Source: Coccinella septempunctata
Taxonomy: Eukaryota; Arthropoda; Insecta; Coleoptera; Coccinellidae
DNA: 64,000 nucleotides
Assembly (NCBI RefSeq): GCF_907165205.1
Contig: NC_058194.1
Span: forward strand, 20,832,856 to 20,896,855
Direction of reading: 5' to 3'
Under the pieces are notes generated by a model, which saw only the letters and a list, made by a program, of their open reading frames with translations, searched no databases and was not told the origin of the DNA. Positions 13,701-25,200 of the stretch are shown here, piece by piece. Every line of letters starts with the position of its first letter. The stretch's first letter is position 1. The position numbers were made by a program, and so were the translations under genes.

Positions 13701-16700
13701 TACTTTCTTGTGAAGGTGAATTCATCGGTGGACAAAATATATGCTGCCAAATTGTTCAAAGCCATCGACAGAAATATTTTCGAAGAGAATAATCTAGTAT
13801 ATAACTGTAATGTGTGTAAATTGTAATAGATTTATTGTTGTTGTGGGTAAGAGTTGTCTAATATAACCAATAATTTTGAACATGAGTGGTTTGATTTGAT
13901 GATTGTGCTGTCGAAATATATTTCAATTCAAACTTATTCTCTTTGTTTCAGGTTATCCACTGCTCGGGTTATTTGAAAGTGAAACAGTTCAACACATCAT
14001 CATCATCACCTTACGAAGCTTGCTACCAAAATATGGGATTGGTTGCAGTAGGACATTCCCTTCTTCCAAGTCCAATGACTGAGATAAAGCTCCACACAAA
14101 TATGTTTATGTTCAGGGCAAGTTTGGATTTGAAACTGATATTCTTAGATGCCAGGTAAGTAACATTTTATCTATATTTGACGACGGTTTATTGTATTACT
14201 TGTATAAAAGACATTGATGGACGAGTTACATCAGTTCCTGGATTACCTTAATTGAATTCATTAGGTATATGGACTACTGGAAAGTTTTTCTCGACTCGAA
14301 GAAAAAACTATAGCTGAAGCACATCGAATTAAGTGGATTTTCCTACAGGAAAATTACCTTACACATTCGCATTTTGGTCATCTGTACTCTCTTCAGAGAG
14401 GTGAAATATAATGCAAACAGGTTCTCCTAAATGAATTAGAGGGCAAAAAATTTATTGTCCGTTAACATTGCTTTATATTGCTGAGAAACAACGGGTGCAG
14501 AGCGTATTCATTTTCTAAGAAGGAGCAGTTGCCCGCGTTTGTTCAGTATCGCTTCTCGTGTTACTAAAAAACAATAGGCTGTTAGTGTCGGGTTGCGGTA
14601 TGGGATGATAATGAGAGTAAACACCTGACTTAATATACAAGCGAGAGCAGGCCCGAATCTGTTACTATTGATTAGGTGTTGTACGATGAAGCTGAAGTGC
14701 TTCTTCCTAAAAATTATTGTTGAAAAAAATTTAACAAAAGTTCATAAGATTGCTATTTGGATTTCCACGTCGACCCCATAGTTTTTTAGTGGAGGAGGTA
14801 TTTTTTACAAATAAAGATAAGTGCAATATAGTTATTCCCTTGCAACTTTTGACGTCATTCTGTGAATCCAATAACTTTCAATGTCAATCACCCAAAAAAC
14901 TGATTGTATTTTTTTCGAACCTACCTATCATCGTCTACCTATCATAGGTGGAATGAGCATTCTTGAAGCCCTCTCAGATACCTTCTGGAGTTTATGGGAG
15001 CTTTGGAGCTGGAGGGTGAGCTGTAGATGCCGCAGTTGTGAGAGCAGCTTTGATGGGGGTGACAATAGACCTTAAGGTTGCAGTGAAATGTGACCCCCTC
15101 ACAAAACTATAAATTATAAACCATATATCAAACGCCAGCTCTTTGTATTAATCGTTCAATAAATAATAATTTAATTTCATAATAAATAAAATTCACAATT
15201 GCCTACGAATGTTGATCAGAAAAGTGTCATTTGACTTGCTACTTTTTCAATATGGTGGAATGATGGAAGAAGAAAGAGGAAGCCACCCTTCGTTATGAAA
15301 GATTTCGCTTTCTCCTCTAAATTGGAATTTCGTTTGTTTCAGAGTTGCTCAATTGACAGGCTATGAACCACAGGACCTCATCGAAAAGACTTTATATCAT
15401 TATATTCATGGGAGTGATATTTTAGCCATGAAATACGCACATCACCAACGTGAGTACAATTTTTTTTTAATTCTTAGTAGCACTAAAATACAAGTTCGTC
15501 CTTTTCGAGTTAAAATGTAGAATTCTCCTCAATTTGGGTTATCACAGCATATGCAAGTTTAATCTGAATAATTATGAGTTCCATTCATGAATTTTTCAAA
15601 TGCACCGCGGAAACTATTCAAAATCTTTCTTCAAATATGAGGTTTTAAAATTCAAATCGCTTCGTTGCTAGTTTACGATTTGACAACAGCGCCTACTAGA
15701 AACTAAAAAGAACAATGGCTTGTTTATAAAATAACAACTGTTGACTTGCAGTCATCATAAGGCGCGTACTCACTGGTCAGCCTCAACAGCAACCGGCTAT
15801 AAAAATCCCATAAAATTTCACGACCTTCCTCGTTTGTCGCAGACTTCATAGACAGCCATCTTTGTCTATCTCATCAAGATAGTGTATTTGTTGTCCTTTA
15901 TTATCAACGCATATTTCAGTCGATGTTGCCAACTCGTGCAATACAAACGAAACGCTTTAAATTTCAAATACCTATTTTTATTTTTCATTTTTAATTACTT
16001 AAAATAATTTTTCTGGGAAACTGTTGAAATGGTTATTTCAAAATATGACGTTTCAAAGATATTTCATGAAAAAGACATTATTCTTGCCAGAAGGAGTATG
16101 GAGTATTCCCTATTCGAAAGAAATGGTCAGAAATCGTTTATCTATTATATATATATATATCATTTAATTTTGAAAATTAGTCCAATATGCAGAAATCTTC
16201 CTGATTTCATTCAATATGCTTACGAATATTTCTAGTAAATACTAGAGCTGGCAACGTCGAAAGAACAAGAAGGCTGATTTTTTAATACATATATGATTCC
16301 TTAGACTCGCTCCAACTGAAAACGAAACCTCTGCCAGCTAAGAGACGTTCTCTAGTGCGCAGCGCTCTTTTATAAGGTAAAGAAGATGAAATTGCATTAA
16401 TTTTAGGAAGATTTATTTTTGTTGAATCTATTTCGGAACACAATTGAGACAATGAATATTTTGGGCAGACGTTTTGGTCTTTGCTGAATTCCTGGCAGAC
16501 GCCATTTTTGACGAAGAATAAGAAGGCAGACGCCCTCCAAGATTCAAAATATTACGTTATCGGACAGGGCACTTTCTAAGTGAATAATCGCAAAAGAGTC
16601 AAGCAAGAGATCATTTCGTGAAGGCTGAAATTTTGCTATTTTAATATTTAGATATTCGACAGTCTACCATGAGATTAGAACATGAGAATGGTTTCTCGTT

Positions 16701-19700
16701 TGTTTTGCGATCATTCATTTCTCAAGTACCCTTACCATTAACGTAGTATTTTGAAACTTTGAGGGCATCTGCCACCTTTTAATAACCGAATTGGTTTTCG
16801 CTGTGCCCTGTCCGATAACGTAGTTTTTGAATCTTGAAGGGCGTCTGCCTTCTTCTTCTTCATAAAAAATGGCGTCTGCCAGGAATTCAGCAATGACCAA
16901 AACATCTGCCCAAAAAATTCATTTTCTCAATTGACTGCAATTTAATCTTTTTACCCATAAAGGAGCGCTGTGCACTAGAGAACGCAACGTGTGCCAGCTG
17001 GCAGAGGTATCGTTTTCTGTTCGAATGAGCCGGCCACAGACACAGGGAATCATATATTGAGCATAAGTCTTCCTAAAATTCTTCCTCGTAAATACTGCTA
17101 GCTCGTAGACTATTCATTTTTATATTGTTAATGTTCTTTTGCCCCTTTGTGCTTATCAGGGCATCAAGGGTAATGTCAAGCACAACATTTCACGCATATT
17201 GGAAATAAAGTGCCCACATAAAAATCATAATTTTAATCAGTTTGTAAAATTGATTTCTGTCGCGAATAATCTAGAAAATATTTCTTCGAGAGTCTCGGTA
17301 GGCAGCGAAGAGGTAATGGTGACTTCTTCGCCATACAGATGAATCAATTCCTGATGCAGGTACGGTGGCTCAGATTGAATAGAGTCAACATGGACACGAC
17401 TGAACAAACACGGATAACAAAACGGGCGCATCGTTGCTGCACAGCCACTGTTACGCCTCTTTTCGCCTGGTTTTACGGCCACTCCCTATGGCTGAAGTCG
17501 CTTGATTGATTGCTGCATGATACCGGTTTTCCGTTTATTGCTACCGCTGCTAAAACTGTTCCTTTTACGACTTTGGTCATGGATTTCACATCCACTCCGG
17601 CTGGAGGCATTCACATCTTTATCACACTCATACCATGCAGAAACCAATGCATTATGCATTTTTAGCAAATGAAATTTCCTGATGAATTTATACGAAATTT
17701 TTCATTCCAGTGTTATTCAAAGGACAGGTGACAACCAAATACTACAGATTCTTGAGTAAGGGTGGAGGATGGGTGTGGATGCAAAGCTACGCTACTATTG
17801 TCCACAATACCAGATCTTCAAGGCCTCATTGCATCGTTTCAGTGAACTACGTACTTAGGTAGGTGGAAAATACATTTAATCTAGGAGAAATTCCGCTTCA
17901 TATATGAAGGCGGTTTTTTCCAACAAGTAGGTAAAGTATAGGCAGATGCATGACATACACAGGGCGAGTCTTTGACTTGTACAATATTTCAACAGTAGAT
18001 TCTTGAGGTCCAAAGAAACACTTTTTTTCTATACCATTTTTTCTGATTCGGCCCTGATAAAAAGATATAGCCATTTTAAATTTTCTTAATGAGCTGAGCC
18101 ACCCCTGGAAAAATTGAAATTGTCTTCAGAGTAACTAGCTTATTCTGTGACACTTCACATCTGTAGATCTTTTAAATAGAGTTGTATTCAGCCAAAGTAC
18201 CCAATTTTTCAAATTTCACAGATACTTTTTAATTTGTGAACATCAAATTACTCGAAAACGGCGCATTATTCGAGAAAATATAAAGAATACTTTTAATTTA
18301 CAAAACGTTCAAATATTCATTAGATAGCGTCCAACTTCGTTTCAAAAGTTGGATTCTTTAAATTTTTGGTATCTTCATGGTACGTAATGGTCATAATGAG
18401 AAAATTGGAAGACGTGGGTGATATCTTGTTTTCGAAAAAGATGCATCAAATAAATGAAAAATATTCCGAAATTCATTTTATGCGATAAAAGAGTTTGTGA
18501 GGTAGAACTGAAAATTATATTTTTTATGGTTTTTCAACAGCCTGTATCTTTTAAACAATGCCGATTCGAAAAAATTGGTCAAGGAAAAAAGTTATTATTT
18601 TGACCTCAAGAGGCCACTGATAAAATATTTGTTCGAGTCAAAGACTCGCCTTGTGTATCAGATGACAGAGTACCGTGGCAAAAATTTGTGAAGAACCAAC
18701 ATTTCTTGAGCCGGATCCAAACGTATGTACACCAACACCAACACCTTGTCAACGTACCGTGTCAGCTCTTTGAGAATATCATTACTACAGCCATAAAAAC
18801 ATTGAACAACACAGGTTTACTATATAGGGTGCAGTGTTGGTACGGTGCGTGTGTCTGTCTGGATTCACCATCACAGCTTGTGTTGCCGATGCATGCACTA
18901 CGTATTCACTCGTTACATTTGTTTTGTTTTAGTTCTTTTCGATTCATTTTCGTTTGTTTACTCATAGCTCTTCACGATCATGATGCTGTAATCTTCATAA
19001 TAGGCTTGTTCGTACTTCGTAGAGTGGTTCACAACGGTTGTGATTGTTGTGAACTGTACAGAGCAAGCGCAAATGGATTTCGCTACCCTAAAATGGAATT
19101 GCGCTTGCTCTGTACAGTTCACAAACGTTGCAAACCACTTTACGAATAAACCTAATCTTGTCTTGCGCTCTTAATGGGCAGGTCAAATCGTTTATAAACG
19201 GAACTCACAACATACAACGCAGGCGCCGACAAATCTTCTATAAAACACCGTATATTTAACTTTTAGGCGAAGAGATGAAGTATTATGTAACTCAAATAAG
19301 TCGACGATAAGTAAATTTACCATCGTATTGAACAACGAATCGGTTTACAGCGTTCTCAGCCAACTGCGCCACAATATACGTAATGATTACGAGCTATATA
19401 GTTGTCCACACACAGAATATTATACACGTGATTTAGATCTGCAGCACATGGGTAGAATAGGTACAAGATGTTGAAAATTATTTTTTTTTTCAGTGAGCTC
19501 GAAGCAAAGGATCTCATACTCAATATAGCTCAAGGACCTCCTCGAGAGGAAATATCGACCTCGCCACACCAACCTCATTCACCTCTCCAGGCCCCACCGA
19601 GGGCCCTACCGTCACCTCAGAAGTTCCCAAGAACGCCGGCCATAACATCAACAATAATTTCCCCCCACACTTCGATACCAGATGAGGAATTCAGCGATTC

Positions 19701-20175
19701 TAATGGAGCAAACGCCAATCCCGCGTATATTCCATCCGAGTATCCCCTTTTTGTGCCAAACTACACAGGTGATGAATCGAGCTACTACCATCAGCCGCAA
19801 GAATTATTCTGCCATCAATACTCCGACCCGGAAACTAGTCAACATCCGTTCTTGAGTGCGCCCATGGCACACCAAAGGATATACAGTTCCTCATCTCCAC
19901 ACATTCCTCAGCAACAAAGACCTTTCAGTGCCTCGTCCTCGAGTTGTAGTTCTTCAGAAAGTGAACATTTGACCATTCAAAACTTGAGTAACCCTTACTG
20001 CAGTACAGAGACTCAGCACATGAGTCACTTCAACTTGAACTGCTTCAACAACAACCAGATGCCTACACCGAGCTATGGACAACTGAGCACCCATCATCCT
20101 TCAGGTCCTGCTGGTTATACTAGTGTTATTGTGGATAATCAGCAGTACCAAATGACGAACGAATATGTACATTAA
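1738..20175 (+). CDS. sim: single-minded (Sim), bHLH-PAS transcription factor, whole gene span
   Basis: Sim dimerises with Tango/ARNT in the nucleus, binds ACGTG-core sites and specifies CNS midline cells in insects. The model joins 1738-1786 (putative), 6479-6679, 9176-9351, 9554-9751, 13952-14154, 15343-15449, 17711-17858 and 19494-20175. All junctions have GT/AG and matching phase. It gives 562 aa from the conserved Met at 6505, or 587 aa with the extra 5' exon. Numbering from Met 6505: bHLH about 1-53, beginning [21 protein letters not shown] from about 75; PAS-B from about 216 ([19 protein letters not shown]); a PAC-like segment ([18 protein letters not shown]) near 295; then a Pro/Ser/Gln-rich tail of about 225 residues expected to be regulatory. 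Identity to Drosophila and vertebrate Sim is high through the PAS domains; Trachealess, the nearest relative, has a different basic region. No disabling changes were seen. Confidence 0.95.
1787..2922. other. gene-less AT-rich stretch (sim intron if the 5' exon is real)
   Basis: No convincing exon, RNA gene or repeat structure was seen. Short open frames here lack splice context and codon structure. Confidence 0.5.
2923..4187. repeat. foldback element with ACAGG(G)TGG ends
   Basis: The left part (2923 to about 3620) and the reverse complement of the right part (about 3745-4187) are diverged copies of one sequence: both carry tracts such as GGCGTAGTCA.AGATT and TTCGGTCAAGTT in the same order. 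The outer ends read ACAGGTGGGCAAA and the complement of ACAGGGTGGACAAA. This is a noncoding terminal-inverted-repeat element of about 1.27 kb. Confidence 0.65.
4188..5998. other. gene-less AT-rich stretch
   Basis: No exon or repeat could be supported; only short chance reading frames occur. Confidence 0.45.
5999..6240 (+). repeat. GGGTTTCATAAA MITE, copy 2 (diverged)
   Basis: Starts CCCCGGTTACACAAAGCTTGAG and ends in a CAATCAAAGTTTCAAG remnant. The middle (CATGAGCATTCAGAATATCA, then TCAAATTATGAT) matches the other copies. It ends about 240 bp before the sim bHLH exon. Confidence 0.6.
6479..6679 (+). CDS. sim: sim exon: bHLH DNA-binding domain
   Basis: A pyrimidine-rich tract ends in CAG at 6478 and a GTGAGT donor begins at 6680. 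From the ATG at 6505 the exon encodes the basic region ([12 protein letters not shown]), helix 1, loop and helix 2 ([20 protein letters not shown]). The basic region contacts the E-box-like site and the helices dimerise with Tango. The intron after one base of the Gly codon in VFPDG keeps frame with the next exon. Confidence 0.93.
7401..7467. promoter_or_regulatory. candidate midline-element cluster in the intron after the bHLH exon
   Basis: ATACGTG (7401-7407) and the palindrome ACACGTACGTGT (7456-7467), which contains GTACGTG on both strands, give three matches to the Sim:Tango consensus within 67 bases. The site lies about 0.7 kb into the intron after the bHLH exon. It is a candidate autoregulatory enhancer. 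Confidence 0.35.
9176..9351 (+). CDS. sim: sim exon: start of PAS-A
   Basis: The exon starts after TTGCAG and ends before GTAAGA. It encodes GLGDAWG and then the opening of PAS-A, including [19 protein letters not shown] and HLGLSQ, which is nearly invariant in Sim proteins. Length is 176 nt with phase 1 in and phase 0 out. Confidence 0.95.
9554..9751 (+). CDS. sim: sim exon: PAS-A core
   Basis: This 66-codon exon lies between TTTCAG and GTGAGT. It encodes [20 protein letters not shown], a Pro-rich loop ([12 protein letters not shown]) and [16 protein letters not shown]. Drosophila Sim has a longer low-complexity insertion at the loop; here it is short. Confidence 0.95.
9823..10515 (+). repeat. 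dispersed repeat D, copy 1
   Basis: Begins TTATTTATGTACCAAGGACG and shares ordered blocks with 27313-27700: the AAAACTGT..TATTATAGTCGA start, the ACCTAATTCACTCGTAAAAT block and GTGTATGCGGACG near the end. It contains a separate inserted MITE at 10270-10461. It lies in a sim intron. Confidence 0.6.
10270..10461. mobile_element. 192-bp MITE nested in repeat D
   Basis: Perfect outer ends AGCCCGTTTGCAACAGCCGA and its complement, flanked on both sides by TA. The related repeat at 27313 lacks this insert at the equivalent place, next to a TA, which supports TA (or TTA-type) target duplication. It is noncoding. Confidence 0.7.
11102..11245. repeat. 144-bp palindromic MITE with a perfect 18-bp centre
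   Basis: The left arm AAGGGACAGTTCATGCAGAG matches the complement of the right end (AAGGGTCAGTTCACGCAGCG), continuing inward for about 40 bases. The centre 11167-11184 is the perfect palindrome GCAGATGGCGCCATCTGC. It is noncoding and lies in a sim intron. Confidence 0.7.
11440..11730 (+). pseudogene. Tc1-like transposase C-terminal relic
   Basis: Translation around 11475-11580 gives [18 protein letters not shown] followed by an ACPS-stop-YPDL motif. This resembles the Tc1 segment NARPHVA..V..FL.E..I..L.WPA.SPDL. Stops and frame changes show decay. A later stretch ([12 protein letters not shown]) may be the degraded end. Confidence 0.45.
12796..13598. repeat. ACAGGGTCTGTAAACAAATG element, copy 1
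   Basis: A shorter relative of the 920-bp element at 60773-61692. The left end ACAGGGTCTGTAAACAAATG and right end CAGACAGTCTGT are inverted, and inner blocks (GATGATTCCTCGATGAAAAT, ACCTCCCTTCCAAGATACAG) recur inverted near the right end. Part of the right arm is deleted relative to the other copy. Confidence 0.7.
13952..14154 (+). CDS. sim: sim exon: PAS-A end and PAS-B start
   Basis: The exon lies between TTTCAG and GTAAGT. It encodes [13 protein letters not shown], a short Ser-rich linker, LGL-like [31 protein letters not shown] and IFLDA. It ends with two bases (AG) of an Arg codon completed in the next exon, as in the conserved motif FLDAR. Confidence 0.95.
14460..14685 (+). repeat. dispersed repeat R1, copy 1
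   Basis: About 225 bp similar to 31645-31850, sharing GCGTTTGTTCA, TTACTAAAAAACAATA and GTTAGTGTCGGGTTGCG. No inverted ends or coding frame were recognised. Confidence 0.55.
15343..15449 (+). CDS. sim: sim exon: PAS-B
   Basis: The exon encodes [20 protein letters not shown] followed by [16 protein letters not shown], the core of PAS-B. The acceptor is TTTCAG and the donor GTGAGT; it is 107 nt and phase-consistent on both sides. Confidence 0.95.
16290..17057. repeat. large inverted repeat in the intron before sim exon 17711
   Basis: Arms of roughly 270 bp: blocks such as GCCCTGTCCGATAACGTA, GGGCGTCTGCC, GAATTCAGCAA and CTCTAGTGCACAGCGCTC at 16760-17057 recur as reverse complements at 16290-16590. 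About 170 bp lie between the arms. It is noncoding and would form a hairpin in the pre-mRNA. Confidence 0.7.
17711..17858 (+). CDS. sim: sim exon: PAC segment
   Basis: The exon encodes [36 protein letters not shown] and CIVSVNYVL, the C-terminal strand region of PAS-B/PAC. The acceptor is CATTCCAG and the donor GTAGGT; it ends with AG of the Ser codon that begins the next exon (SELEAKDL). Confidence 0.94.
17959..18656. repeat. GGGCGAGTCTTTGAC element, copy 1
   Basis: Ends ACAGGGCGAGTCTTTGACTT and the complement of the right-hand AGTCAAAGACTCGCCTTGTG. Internal blocks (GATTCTTGAGGT, CCCTGATAAAAAGATATAGCC, GCCACCCCTGG) match 43212-43829. It is noncoding. Confidence 0.7.
19004..19153. repeat. 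150-bp inverted repeat upstream of the last sim exon
   Basis: TGTGAACTGTACAGAGCAAG on the left is matched exactly by its complement on the right across a loop of about 25 bases. Weaker outer arms (GTAGAGTGGTTCACAACG against CGTTGCAAACCACTTTACG) extend it. It is a MITE or hairpin, without coding. Confidence 0.7.
19494..20175 (+). CDS. sim: sim terminal coding exon: C-terminal regulatory tail
   Basis: The exon begins after a T-rich tract ending CAG, completes [20 protein letters not shown], and continues for about 220 residues rich in Pro, Ser, Gln, His and Tyr up to a TAA stop. The tail has no catalytic fold and is probably the transcription-regulatory region. It is shorter than in Drosophila Sim but ends cleanly. 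Confidence 0.92.
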
Positions 20176-20990
20176 TTTTATGTATTTAAAAAGTACCAGA
20201 ACATGACTGGCTTCTGGTACGAATCATTTGATTCTGTAACATTAGTTGTCCAAATGATTATTATTCTGAAATCAAGGATTGTTGCCTCAAAGCCTTTTCT
20301 ACGACATCACCGGATCATTGTGAAAAAATCATATAGCAAAATTTTGTATTGTCATACCGCAGTTAGAAAACTTGAATTGAAAGAAACAACCTCATAAAAT
20401 ATTATCTTTAATATGCGGAACAGAAAAAACTAGTAGTTAAAAAAAATCGCTACATCGAACACATTAGGATAAGCATATTTTTCACGAAATTGAAAACTTG
20501 ACATCACTTGCTGAGGTGATTTTTTTCGCTAGACGAATCAGTCATTAAATTCTATTTAACGTTTTTAATTACATCACCATTTAAATTTTAATTCCACTGT
20601 CGATAGATGGCTTTTCCATACATGTATGTATTGTATATCTTCATGAATGAGGTTGTATATATTTTTCAGTTATATTGTATATTTTTTCATCATTTATATT
20701 TCAAAAAAGGGAAGGTGTGCTGTTTGTGCAGTGACCCAGTTGAAGATTTTGTAAATAATTATTGAAATATATAGTTCCCCAAGAGTTTTTGTGAGACGAA
20801 GACTTTTGATTGCATAGATTGTAAATAGTCATATTTTGAATACAAATGTGTGAATTTTTATATAGATCGGACAATAATATAAGACTGTGAATATAGGAAA
20901 ATGTAAATATATTGATATGTATAAAAATGTCATACTTGAGAAAATTAATTTTGAATAAGAAAAAAGAAATTAATAAAAATTTTTGTTACC
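20176..20990 (+). terminator. sim: sim 3' UTR with candidate poly(A) signal
   Basis: AT-rich noncoding sequence follows the sim stop. AATAAA occurs at 20972-20977, about 800 nt downstream, and is the clearest canonical signal on this strand. The actual cleavage site is not determined. Confidence 0.35.
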
Positions 20991-21765
20991 ATACTATCTT
21001 TCATTTATGCATGAGCCTTCTCCTACAACTATTATGGAAACAGTTTCAGGCCACTGAAGTAGGAAATGAACCTTTTGCTTCATATCAGGCGGTTTTTTCC
21101 AACAAGTACAGAATAGGCCCATATATGCCATATATCATTCATATTATATATATATATATATAATTTATTGAAAGCCGACAGAGAGTTTCGCTGCAAAAAT
21201 TGGTAAGACCCGAACTTATTGAATTATATTATCATTAACGGAAAGGTAATGCCTTAATCGGCAATGGATACAATAATAAGAATTTATTCAGATATTATGC
21301 CGTGAACCCGAACGCGGATATCGTTGCATACTAGATGGCGCTCGAGTCCTTAATAATACTCAGAAGCTACTACTAGTATTTAATTAGGGTCCATCAATTC
21401 CAAGCGTTTCCCATCGTTGAAGGAGTGATGTTGCTTTGAGGAAGTTAAACGAGACCGAAAGCATGGTCATGATATACTCTTCTTTGGGTCCTGACGATAA
21501 CGAATTGGCTAGTTCGATTCATATCGTAACATTTGTTTATATCCATATAAGCCGCATCAGCCGAGACGTAACTCATTAAAATAACCCTGGAAGATAAGAG
21601 ATCCTCTGGAAACTATAACAGTAAAGTTTTCATTAAATTTTCAATAATTCCTTTGGTGTGAATTGTTCCAGAATGCTTTTAACTACAATTCACAAAGTCA
21701 AAGTGCCGCTCTTGCATCGGAAAGCACAACACCGAAAAAATCACAGCCAATAATGATATCGACCA

Positions 21766-21953
21766 TAATGAGGTTCCCACTTAATTGGTTTAGTTTACTT
21801 GATTACAAGTTTGGGGGAATTCTCTCTGTTAGGGTGCATTATACTAACAATGCGTAGGACCATTAGGGGTCTCCTGCAGCGTGAATGCGTTATTCCAATT
21901 GTTGAGCCGCAATTATTCCGTCAAATGGCACGTGATCCGAACGGATGTAGAAA
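21766..21953 (+). repeat. dispersed repeat R2, copy 1
   Basis: About 190 bp closely matching 38126-38311, sharing ATTGGTTTAGTTTACTTGAT, GGGTGCATTATACTAACAAT and GCGTAGGACCATTAGGGG. It lies just beyond the stop of the unrecognised minus-strand gene, so it may be part of its 3' UTR. Confidence 0.65.
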
Positions 21954-21987
21954 CAAGACTAAAACAATGATTTCCTTCTGTTAGAAG

Positions 21988-22222
21988 TCAACTCCTATAC
22001 CGATCCACCTCTTTCCTTTCATCTAGTGGAGTCAGTCTAAACTGGAGCACGCTCCCTGATTTGATCCATTGAAAAATTCTTCCAGCAACTGTGAGACCCT
22101 CGCAGTGATAATTTTGAAAGGGAAAGCGAGCTGAAATACTCTGATTTCCCATGAACGATCTGACAAAATGAAGATCGATGTCGAACGAAACTAGAGGAAT
22201 TATTTTTCGAATGAAACACCGG
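21988..22222 (-). CDS. unrecognised minus gene, terminal exon
   Basis: The acceptor TATATTTTTTCAG precedes 22222. The single base C completes a Ser codon with the AG left by the central exon. The frame reads RCFIRKIIPLVSFDIDLHF and continues to LDERKEVDRYRS then TGA. A second frame is also open for part of the exon but is not phase-compatible. Confidence 0.55.
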
Positions 22223-25200
22223 CTGAAAAAATATAAATTCTTTTCAACCTTGAAATTTGAATGGAACATTTATGTCATTGAAACATATTTTTGTATATTT
22301 AGCGAAAAAGATTCCCGAAATATGTTGCAATAACATGCAACATATTTTTATATTCCATAAAAATTATGTTGACATTCAAAAATTGTCACATTAACCCCGG
22401 GTTTCATAAAGCTTGATTGGGGAATCAACGCTTGATTCAAGGATAAACGTCAATTTGTTTTCAATCGATAATTCAGTCATGAGCAATCAGAATAGCATTA
22501 TAGCATCAAATTATGATCCATATACATTCTACATTCATTCAATGATTCTCAATTGCGACTTCTTTAATATATTCAGAAATTAAAAGGTTTGAGAGATTTC
22601 ATTTTGGAAATCGAGTTACTGTCAAATCGTTGATCGCGCAATGAAAGTTTTAGGAAACCTTCTATTAGTAATGAAAATAAATGACTTTTCATTTTACCTG
22701 AAACCTAAAATCGGTCTCCCATTCTTTTCTTTCCTATACCTACTACTGATAATTTCAAAAATATTCCCAAAAATTAGAAAAAGCCTTTCTTCACTGAAAT
22801 GCAACATCCAATGAAAGATATCTCCTTCTCAATGGAGGAGGCTTTCAGATATATTTCAAAAAATGAAATGGAAAAGAAAAGCGTATTGTTTCAACCGAAA
22901 AGTTTTTAAGGAGACTTTACATTTTGTGATTGAAATGTTCATATTCCCATATTTCTTAAACACATGAAACGTTGATGGAGAATTTCATGATATGGAAAGT
23001 TTCTATTTGCGAAATAGTGCTCTACTATTTTTTCGTCTTCACTCGACATTTCACTGTCTACGAAGTAAACGACAGACTTGGGAATGAGAAAAAGATGTAG
23101 TCAGCAGGAATGCAGAGTGGTATTGTTTGGATGAGTGCTTCTAATAGAGGAAGTTTGGTGAAGGGTCCTTCAGGCAAACCGTGGCGAAATTGCCTGCAAT
23201 TCTTTATACAAACATATCAGTAGACGCTTTGACGCAGGAGTGAGACGAAACCAGCAGGACAGGACTTGTCGAAACTATAAGGGCTTAATTCACAGACTTC
23301 GTTAACCCTTGTTCAAACTAAGCTAGTAGTATAATCGAGTAGCGAGTAATTTAGATTGTGAGCACCAAGAATTTAGTCGAGTAGGACAGTAGCGGCTGTT
23401 TTAGAGATTAAATTACTCGGTACTCGACTAAATTACTAGACTAGTCTGAACAAGGCTTTAGAAGCGCGTATATAAAAAGTATATATCAATTTTTCAGTTA
23501 TGTGAAACTGGCACCACCAAATGAAAATTTTTAAACCAAAATTTAAGGATCGTTTGTCCATGGAAGGTCCATGTTTGTCCACCTTTTTTTTCATTTGTCC
23601 AAGCAACGTTTGAGAGATATGGAAAAATAAGTTATTTCAGTGCATTTTCTGAGCAGGTCACTCAAATTGCGAAAACGATGGTAAATATCTTTTGTCCAAC
23701 GTTAGAGTCCACTTTTGTCCACCTAATTTTTTGATTTGTCCACTCACAGAACCATAGAAATCAATCGTAAAATTTTTTAGGAGTGTTTGTCTTTCGCTAT
23801 TTTATTATTATACATCAGGAAGTCATTTTCATTTCAATTCAGACTCCATTCGAAGTTAGGGATGAAAAATTGATTAATCAAACTTCTTTTTTGACTATTC
23901 CTGAAATGCTAAAGAATATTTTTTACCGAATGGAACGTTGGTCCATAGAGGATTCAGGTTTATCCAATCAAAATTTTCATTGATCCATAAGCTTTATTGA
24001 AAAAAAATTTTCATTATATTCTTTTTGCGACAAGTTGATCATATTATGTCGCGAAGAGAGCTCTTAAAGAATAAAACGTGTAACCTCACTTCATTTCATG
24101 TGTTTTTAATAAATTGTGTGCTTCACTTTCACACTTCTCGCTTAAAAGCTCCAATATGTTCTACCTTTTTCCTGGGTTACTGGGTTCAGTTAAAAATTCG
24201 TCAAGACCGAACGGTTGCACCTAGATCGATGAAATTCTCAGATTTATTACTAGAAGAGTTGCTCTTTCGGAATATGTATCACATTTCCATCTACGGTTAC
24301 TTTTATTGAGAGATAATCGACTCGAAAGCTGACCTTCGAAAAACCCTGAAAAAGATGGGTTCAGTTAAAAATTCACATAGGTATAACGGAAAGTAGAAGG
24401 TAGAAGGCGTATACATCTTGTTCGAATAATCACTGAGTATGCTCAACCCATGGGGTATCAAATTCTTTGAAAAAAGTTTCCCCTTGAAATACTACCCCAT
24501 AGTAGTATTGGTGCATGTGTATAGAAATGAAGTGGGTCCTAGGGTCCTTCCAAGTGAACCGTAAATATTATTCTGCGGTGGATGTTCAAAGGTCATGTTG
24601 AAAAACTACCAGAAGATTTTTCAAGGATCACAGGACCGAAATCCAAACATCACAACGCAGTTCACATTAATCAAGCCTTGGAATACATAGGCGGACGTAA
24701 AAGAAAAACACAGGGGTGCATCCTTGTGTTAAGCGAGAGTGAAGTATGTGGATTAGCTAATCTTTTCTTCCGACAGATTTTATTTCTAGACAGGTTCGAG
24801 GGTCCGATGTTCATAATGGGAATGACATGGATATATAAATCCCGTTTAGGTATTATCGACAGGAGTTATGATTAGGTACTTCGCTTCACTCAAATGTTTA
24901 TAAACGATGTATTAAGTATTAATTTTTTATTTTTACGTATTACTAGTAAGTTATAAATTGTTATCCATACCAGTGCGGAATTTAATGTACGTTGTCTTAG
25001 AGATGTGAAAAATGAAACTAGATAGATTAGATATACATCTAATGTCTAATACGCTAAGCAATCGAATGTCTTAAACAAGAAAAATTCATGTAATTCATAC
25101 TGTAGGGAACAGCTTTATACGAAACCACGGAACTTATTCAGAATAAACTAAGGTTTCCATTGAAAAAATTACATGTATCTTTTTTACATGGAATTTCCTG

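Noticed and set aside
18688..19149. 153-codon plus-strand open frame in a sim intron
   Set aside because: Half of it lies in the 19004-19153 inverted repeat, the composition is low-complexity His/Cys/Phe, and there is no splice context or family resemblance.
21130..21165. TA dinucleotide run
   Set aside because: Ordinary microsatellite; no structure beyond that.
24582..24875. 97-codon plus-strand frame
   Set aside because: No family resemblance, no splice or promoter context, and codon use like surrounding DNA.
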